Source: JAGVPT01 sp964384415 (GTDB lineage Bacteria > Bacteroidota > Ignavibacteria > UBA10030 > UBA8401). From it: a DNA stretch of 64,000 bases. The translations under genes were made by a program, and so were the position numbers. Every line of letters begins with the position of its first letter. Position 1 is the first letter of the stretch. The DNA is taken from positions 16,021 through 80,020 of the forward strand of contig CAYLMV010000003.1 of NCBI GenBank assembly GCA_964384415.1. Direction: 5' to 3'. Below, one piece after another: positions 61,059 through 64,000 of the stretch. Below the pieces are notes generated by a model. The model had not been told where the DNA came from and ran no database searches. It saw only the letters and a list, made by a program, of their open reading frames with translations.

Positions 61059-61748
61059 CTATTTGAAATAAACAATTCCTCCCAGCGCATTGAGAATAAA
61101 ATCCTGTTCGCCGGAAAATGTCGAGGATTGAGCATATAATTGAATTGATATTCGTACGTGGATCTTTATCGAAAAAACTTTCAGAAAGGTGTACCCAAAA
61201 TTGCCAGTATAAGGTTCGATCCGATATTCGTCAATATCATCATAAAACCGATTCCCTTTACTATCTTTCAAATCCCATGAGACGCGAAATGGAACCTGAA
61301 AGTTAGGGTCCATCGTCAGGATACCTGTTTTTGAATTGTAGGCTGTGTTTGGGACGATATTATCTTCAGTAATCGGCAGCGTAATTCCAACTCCCGGTCG
61401 GTCAACCGCCCAGAGTTCCAGCTTGCCGGAGACCGCTGCGGTGCCGTAAAGAGTCTCTTGGTACTGATTTACTTCTGTAAAATTAAAAAGAATGGGTTGC
61501 GGAGCGCGAAGCTCCACGACGCCGCTCGGTGGAACAGTGTCGCCGGATTCTGCATAGAGCACCGTATCTAAAGCCCCCGGCGGAATTATTGTCGCTATCG
61601 TGACTTTCGGTTGTACGTAAGTCGGGAGAGGGTCATTGCATCCGGACTCCAACACGACTACGGCGACAAACAGCGATAGAGGAACAAATGCACTCCATCG
61701 CCTGATGTGTTGAAAGATGCTTCCAATTCTTTCCAGAAACCTCACCAT
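61059..61748 (-). CDS. Outer-membrane lipoprotein, possible partner of the TonB receptor
   Basis: The protein has 229 residues with a lipobox (VVVLESGCND). The mature part is beta-rich, with FNFTEVNQYQETLYGT and VPFRVSWDLKDSKGNRFYDDID. No family is recognised. It is transcribed ahead of the TonB receptor on the same strand (145-base gap), so it may be a surface-exposed partner like SusD/SusE, though it does not resemble them in sequence. The frame continues upstream into the N gap, but the ATG at 61748 gives a proper lipoprotein signal. Confidence 0.7.
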   Translation of the reverse strand: MVRFLERIGSIFQHIRRWSAFVPLSLFVAVVVLESGCNDPLPTYVQPKVTIATIIPPGALDTVLYAESGDTVPPSGVVELRAPQPILFNFTEVNQYQETLYGTAAVSGKLELWAVDRPGVGITLPITEDNIVPNTAYNSKTGILTMDPNFQVPFRVSWDLKDSKGNRFYDDIDEYRIEPYTGNFGYTFLKVFSIKIHVRISIQLYAQSSTFSGEQDFILNALGGIVYFK

Positions 61749-61855
61749 AGAAAAACGTACCACGAATAACTTCTGCTGTATTTTTGAAATATCGCGACCA
61801 TTTCTTGTTTTGAAGCTATGAATTAATGGCTCCAAAATCAAATAACCAAGAGCGA

Positions 61856-61955
61856 NNNNNNNNNNNNNNNNNNNNNNNNNNNNNNNNNNNNNNNNNNNNN
61901 NNNNNNNNNNNNNNNNNNNNNNNNNNNNNNNNNNNNNNNNNNNNNNNNNNNNNNN
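61856..61955. other. Assembly gap of 100 N
   Basis: Exactly 100 N bases, the default length used to join contigs, so the true gap size is unknown and the order of the two flanks is less certain. Confidence 0.99.
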
Positions 61956-61995
61956 TTCTATCGGGAATCCATGCATCTACAAATCAAAGTTCTTA

Positions 61996-62026
61996 CCTCG
62001 TTCCCAAACTCAGTTTGGGAACGAGG
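61996..62026. repeat. REP-like palindrome
   Basis: CCTCGTTCCCAAACT and AGTTTGGGAACGAGG form a 15-base perfect stem with a one-base loop. It is close to the assembly gap, as expected of a repeat that breaks assembly. It resembles GTTCCCA-type palindromes seen as interspersed elements in other genomes. Confidence 0.8.
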
Positions 62027-62075
62027 ACGAGTGCAATGACATCGCAGCGCCATTCCGACTCGGACTTTCCGCCGC

Positions 62076-62108
62076 ATCCTGTTCCCAATCAGAGATTGGG
62101 AACAGGAT
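62076..62108. repeat. Second REP-like palindrome
   Basis: ATCCTGTTCCCAATC and GATTGGGAACAGGAT form a 15-base perfect stem with a three-base loop, 50 bases after the first palindrome. It shares the GTTCCCAA core but differs in the outer bases. Confidence 0.8.
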
Positions 62109-62164
62109 GAAAGTGAGTTACTATCCGAATTGCTGTTGCATCAGATATACTTTATATTTGACAT

Positions 62165-64000
62165 ATGATTGTCCCAACAGCAAAAACTCCTGCGCGGCTC
62201 CTCCTTGCTTCTGCATTAACTTTTCTGTCGCTGCTGAACGTGCGATGTTCGATCAATGAAGTGAATGTCCCTCCTTTTCCTGTTGTCAAAGTTATTTCTC
62301 CGACATCGACATCGCACATTCTCGATACTGCAACGATTCAAGTGCAGGCATCCGACGATAAAGGGGTAACGCGTGTTGAGATCTATATTGATGGCAAACT
62401 TCCTCAGGGGGGAAGAATACTTTATATACCGTATAAGTATGATTGGGATACCAGCCTGCTGCCGGATTCGAGTGTGCATCAGATCTATGCCAAAGCGTTT
62501 GACACAGACAGTAATTCGACAACCTCTTCGGTTGTGACAGTCACGGTCTACAAGTTTCGCCCGACAAATCTTACGGCAATTCTTGTCGGGGATACGCTGG
62601 TAAGCCTCTCGTGGCAGGATAACTCATCAAAAGAGACCGGCTTTGAAGTGTTCGAGCAATCGCCCGATAGCGGCTACTTTATCGCGGCCCGCCTTGCCCC
62701 GAACACGACGACGACGGGGATAGCGGGAACCTATTTATCGACAAAGAATTACACATTTTATGTCCGCGCAATCATGGACTCGGTGACAAGCAAATACAGC
62801 AATCCGGTCACAGTCTCCCCTGTTGTGACAGCCCCGTCAGAATTGACCGCCTCTGCAATCAACGACACACTCATCATTCTGTCGTGGCAAAATCGTCTTC
62901 ACTCCATTGCCCAGTACATCGAAATAGACACCGCGCAAGTCAACGGCCCATTCGGCGTTCTCAAGAATGTGCCGGCAACTATGGATTCAATAGCACTGAA
63001 CGGAGCCTATACACTGGGAACACCGTATCGGTTCCGTCTCCGAGGCTGGACAGCCCACAATAATTATAGTTCATATTCAAACATCGCAAGCGCGTATGTC
63101 ATATTGCCCGCCCCCAGCGGCCTGAAGGGCACCGTGGTCAATCAATTTGCTATACAACTGAGCTGGAACGACAACTCATCGTCCGAAAAAGGATTTTCAA
63201 TTGAACGGGAAACTGCGACGACCGCTTTTGCAGAAATCGCGGAAGTCGGACCAAACGTTACAACATTTGTCAATTCAGGCCTGGACACGAACGTATCGTA
63301 CACGTACAGGGTCCGCGCATTCACAGGCTTGAACACGAGCGGATATTCGGGCTTCGCAACGTTGAGGTATCAATTGTATTATTTCGAGGAACAATCGATT
63401 CAAGCGGACGATCGGGACATCGGCGGGGTTGCATTCGTTGGAAACAGCAACAATGTCTTGAGCGGCGGGAGCGCCAATACCATAAAAATGTGGGATGCAA
63501 CAACCGGAGCGCTGGTGAGTACTCTTACCGGGAATTCAGCGCCGGTCACTTCGCTCGCCGTCAATTCCCAGGGGACCATTCTTGTCACCGGGACTTCGGA
63601 CGGGAAAATCACGGTATGGGATATTCCATCAGGATCGGTAACGCTTACAATTCCGGCGTTCCCGGTTTCCATCAAATCAGTATCGTTGAGCCCCGACGGG
63701 CAATACATTGCGAGCTCAAGCGCCGACAGTTCGATGATCAAAGTGTGGAAGGTATCGGACGGATCGCTCCTCTGGTCGATAGTGGGCCACACGTCGCTGG
63801 TCAATGCAACCGTCTACTCGCCGGATGGAACCACCATTTTCAGCGGCAGCGATGATCAGCACGTAAAAACCTGGAACGCATCCGATGGCACGCTTGTGCG
63901 CAACGAATTTGTGGCCTGGAACTATTTCAAGTCATTGGCGGTAAATTCTGCCGCGAATATGATCGTTGCAGGAAGTTCATCGCAATCAAACCCCTTGAGC
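62165..64000 (+). CDS. Fibronectin III and WD40 repeat protein (3' end cut by window)
   Basis: The frame runs open for 612 codons to the window edge. The N-terminus (MIVPTAKTPARLLLASALTFLSLLNVRC) is a signal peptide with a Cys that could be a lipid site, though Arg before Cys is atypical. Next comes an Ig-like domain (KVISPTSTSHILDTATIQV), three or four fibronectin III-like units (LTAILVGDTLVSLSWQDNS, LTASAINDTLIILSWQN, LKGTVVNQFAIQLSWNDNSS), then WD40 blades (TIKMWDATTG, KITVWDIPSG, MIKVWKVSDG, HVKTWNASDG). Extracellular WD40 fused to FN3 is known from surface proteins of this group. Its function is likely binding. It is the only plus-strand gene in this half of the window. Confidence 0.8.
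   Translation, partial: MIVPTAKTPARLLLASALTFLSLLNVRCSINEVNVPPFPVVKVISPTSTSHILDTATIQVQASDDKGVTRVEIYIDGKLPQGGRILYIPYKYDWDTSLLPDSSVHQIYAKAFDTDSNSTTSSVVTVTVYKFRPTNLTAILVGDTLVSLSWQDNSSKETGFEVFEQSPDSGYFIAARLAPNTTTTGIAGTYLSTKNYTFYVRAIMDSVTSKYSNPVTVSPVVTAPSELTASAINDTLIILSWQNRLHSIAQYIEIDTAQVNGPFGVLKNVPATMDSIALNGAYTLGTPYRFRLRGWTAHNNYSSYSNIASAYVILPAPSGLKGTVVNQFAIQLSWNDNSSSEKGFSIERETATTAFAEIAEVGPNVTTFVNSGLDTNVSYTYRVRAFTGLNTSGYSGFATLRYQLYYFEEQSIQADDRDIGGVAFVGNSNNVLSGGSANTIKMWDATTGALVSTLTGNSAPVTSLAVNSQGTILVTGTSDGKITVWDIPSGSVTLTIPAFPVSIKSVSLSPDGQYIASSSADSSMIKVWKVSDGSLLWSIVGHTSLVNATVYSPDGTTIFSGSDDQHVKTWNASDGTLVRNEFVAWNYFKSLAVNSAANMIVAGSSSQSNPLS

Noticed and set aside
61826..62110. A plus-strand frame across the N gap
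   Set aside because: A third of it is unknown sequence and the rest covers the two palindromes, so it cannot be supported.
1..64000. tRNA or rRNA genes
   Set aside because: Reading for T-loop (GGTTCRANNCC) patterns with matching acceptor stems gave nothing convincing. A covariance-model search would be needed to exclude them fully.

Overview
The window is a bacterial scaffold, probably from a metagenome assembly because it holds a 100-base N gap at 61856-61955. Two proteins end in a type IX secretion sorting domain with the NPFNPTT signature. Together with abundant multiheme cytochromes, a TonB receptor with a carboxypeptidase-like N-terminal domain and OprB/M16/S9 secreted proteins, this points to the Ignavibacteria/Chlorobi side of the Bacteroidota (FCB group). 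That placement is inference, since there is no rRNA in the window. Most genes lie on the minus strand and are read from high to low coordinates.

Layout. Positions 1-9.7 kb carry central carbon and redox metabolism: a dihydroorotate-dehydrogenase-like protein, pyruvate:ferredoxin oxidoreductase, a receiver protein with a degenerate kinase-like partner, a duplicated Cys-motif protein, a CoA-transferase, alanine dehydrogenase and a ferredoxin. Positions 9.7-15.8 kb hold the cytochrome maturation gene ccmF and a porin-cytochrome set (outer-membrane barrel, 14-heme cytochrome, lipoprotein cytochrome with about 11 hemes). Tight spacing makes 15.8-6.9 kb look like one long operon. Positions 16-23.7 kb hold a Rieske/cytochrome b module with three multiheme cytochromes and a 13-heme/cytochrome b fusion. 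Together these could carry electrons from menaquinol through the periplasm to the cell surface. Sigma-54-like boxes with almost the same sequence precede the 13-heme fusion gene and the porin gene. A divergent pair at 24-26.5 kb encodes a DUF362 protein and a membrane protein with many Fe-S motifs.

Positions 27.5-33.4 kb hold molybdenum cofactor genes (moeA and a moaC-mogA fusion). Between them is a cassette that I consider the most novel part of the window: a TlpA-like thioredoxin, a free-standing membrane-anchored C39 peptidase, an 86-residue peptide with a Sec signal followed by a double-glycine leader and a four-cysteine core, a secreted protein, a Yip1-like membrane protein and a MauE-like redox membrane protein. 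There is no ABC transporter. A good sigma-70 promoter precedes the cassette. It looks like a peptide maturation system that works outside the cytoplasm.

Positions 33.4-41.9 kb hold an M16 peptidase pair, a small YbaK/Lrp-RAM/GNAT group, a DinB-like protein, an S9 peptidase and a receiver protein. Positions 42-47.4 kb encode secreted proteins: a T9SS cargo protein, one with five 74-residue repeats, and a 908-residue protein with a possible peptidase end. Positions 47.7-54.4 kb hold a large unrecognised protein, trpF, a possible RsbR-type sensor, an OprB porin and ilvD. Positions 54.6-64 kb hold a dienelactone hydrolase, a large T9SS cargo protein, a TonB receptor with a lipoprotein, two REP-like palindromes beside the assembly gap, and the start of a fibronectin/WD40 protein that runs off the end.
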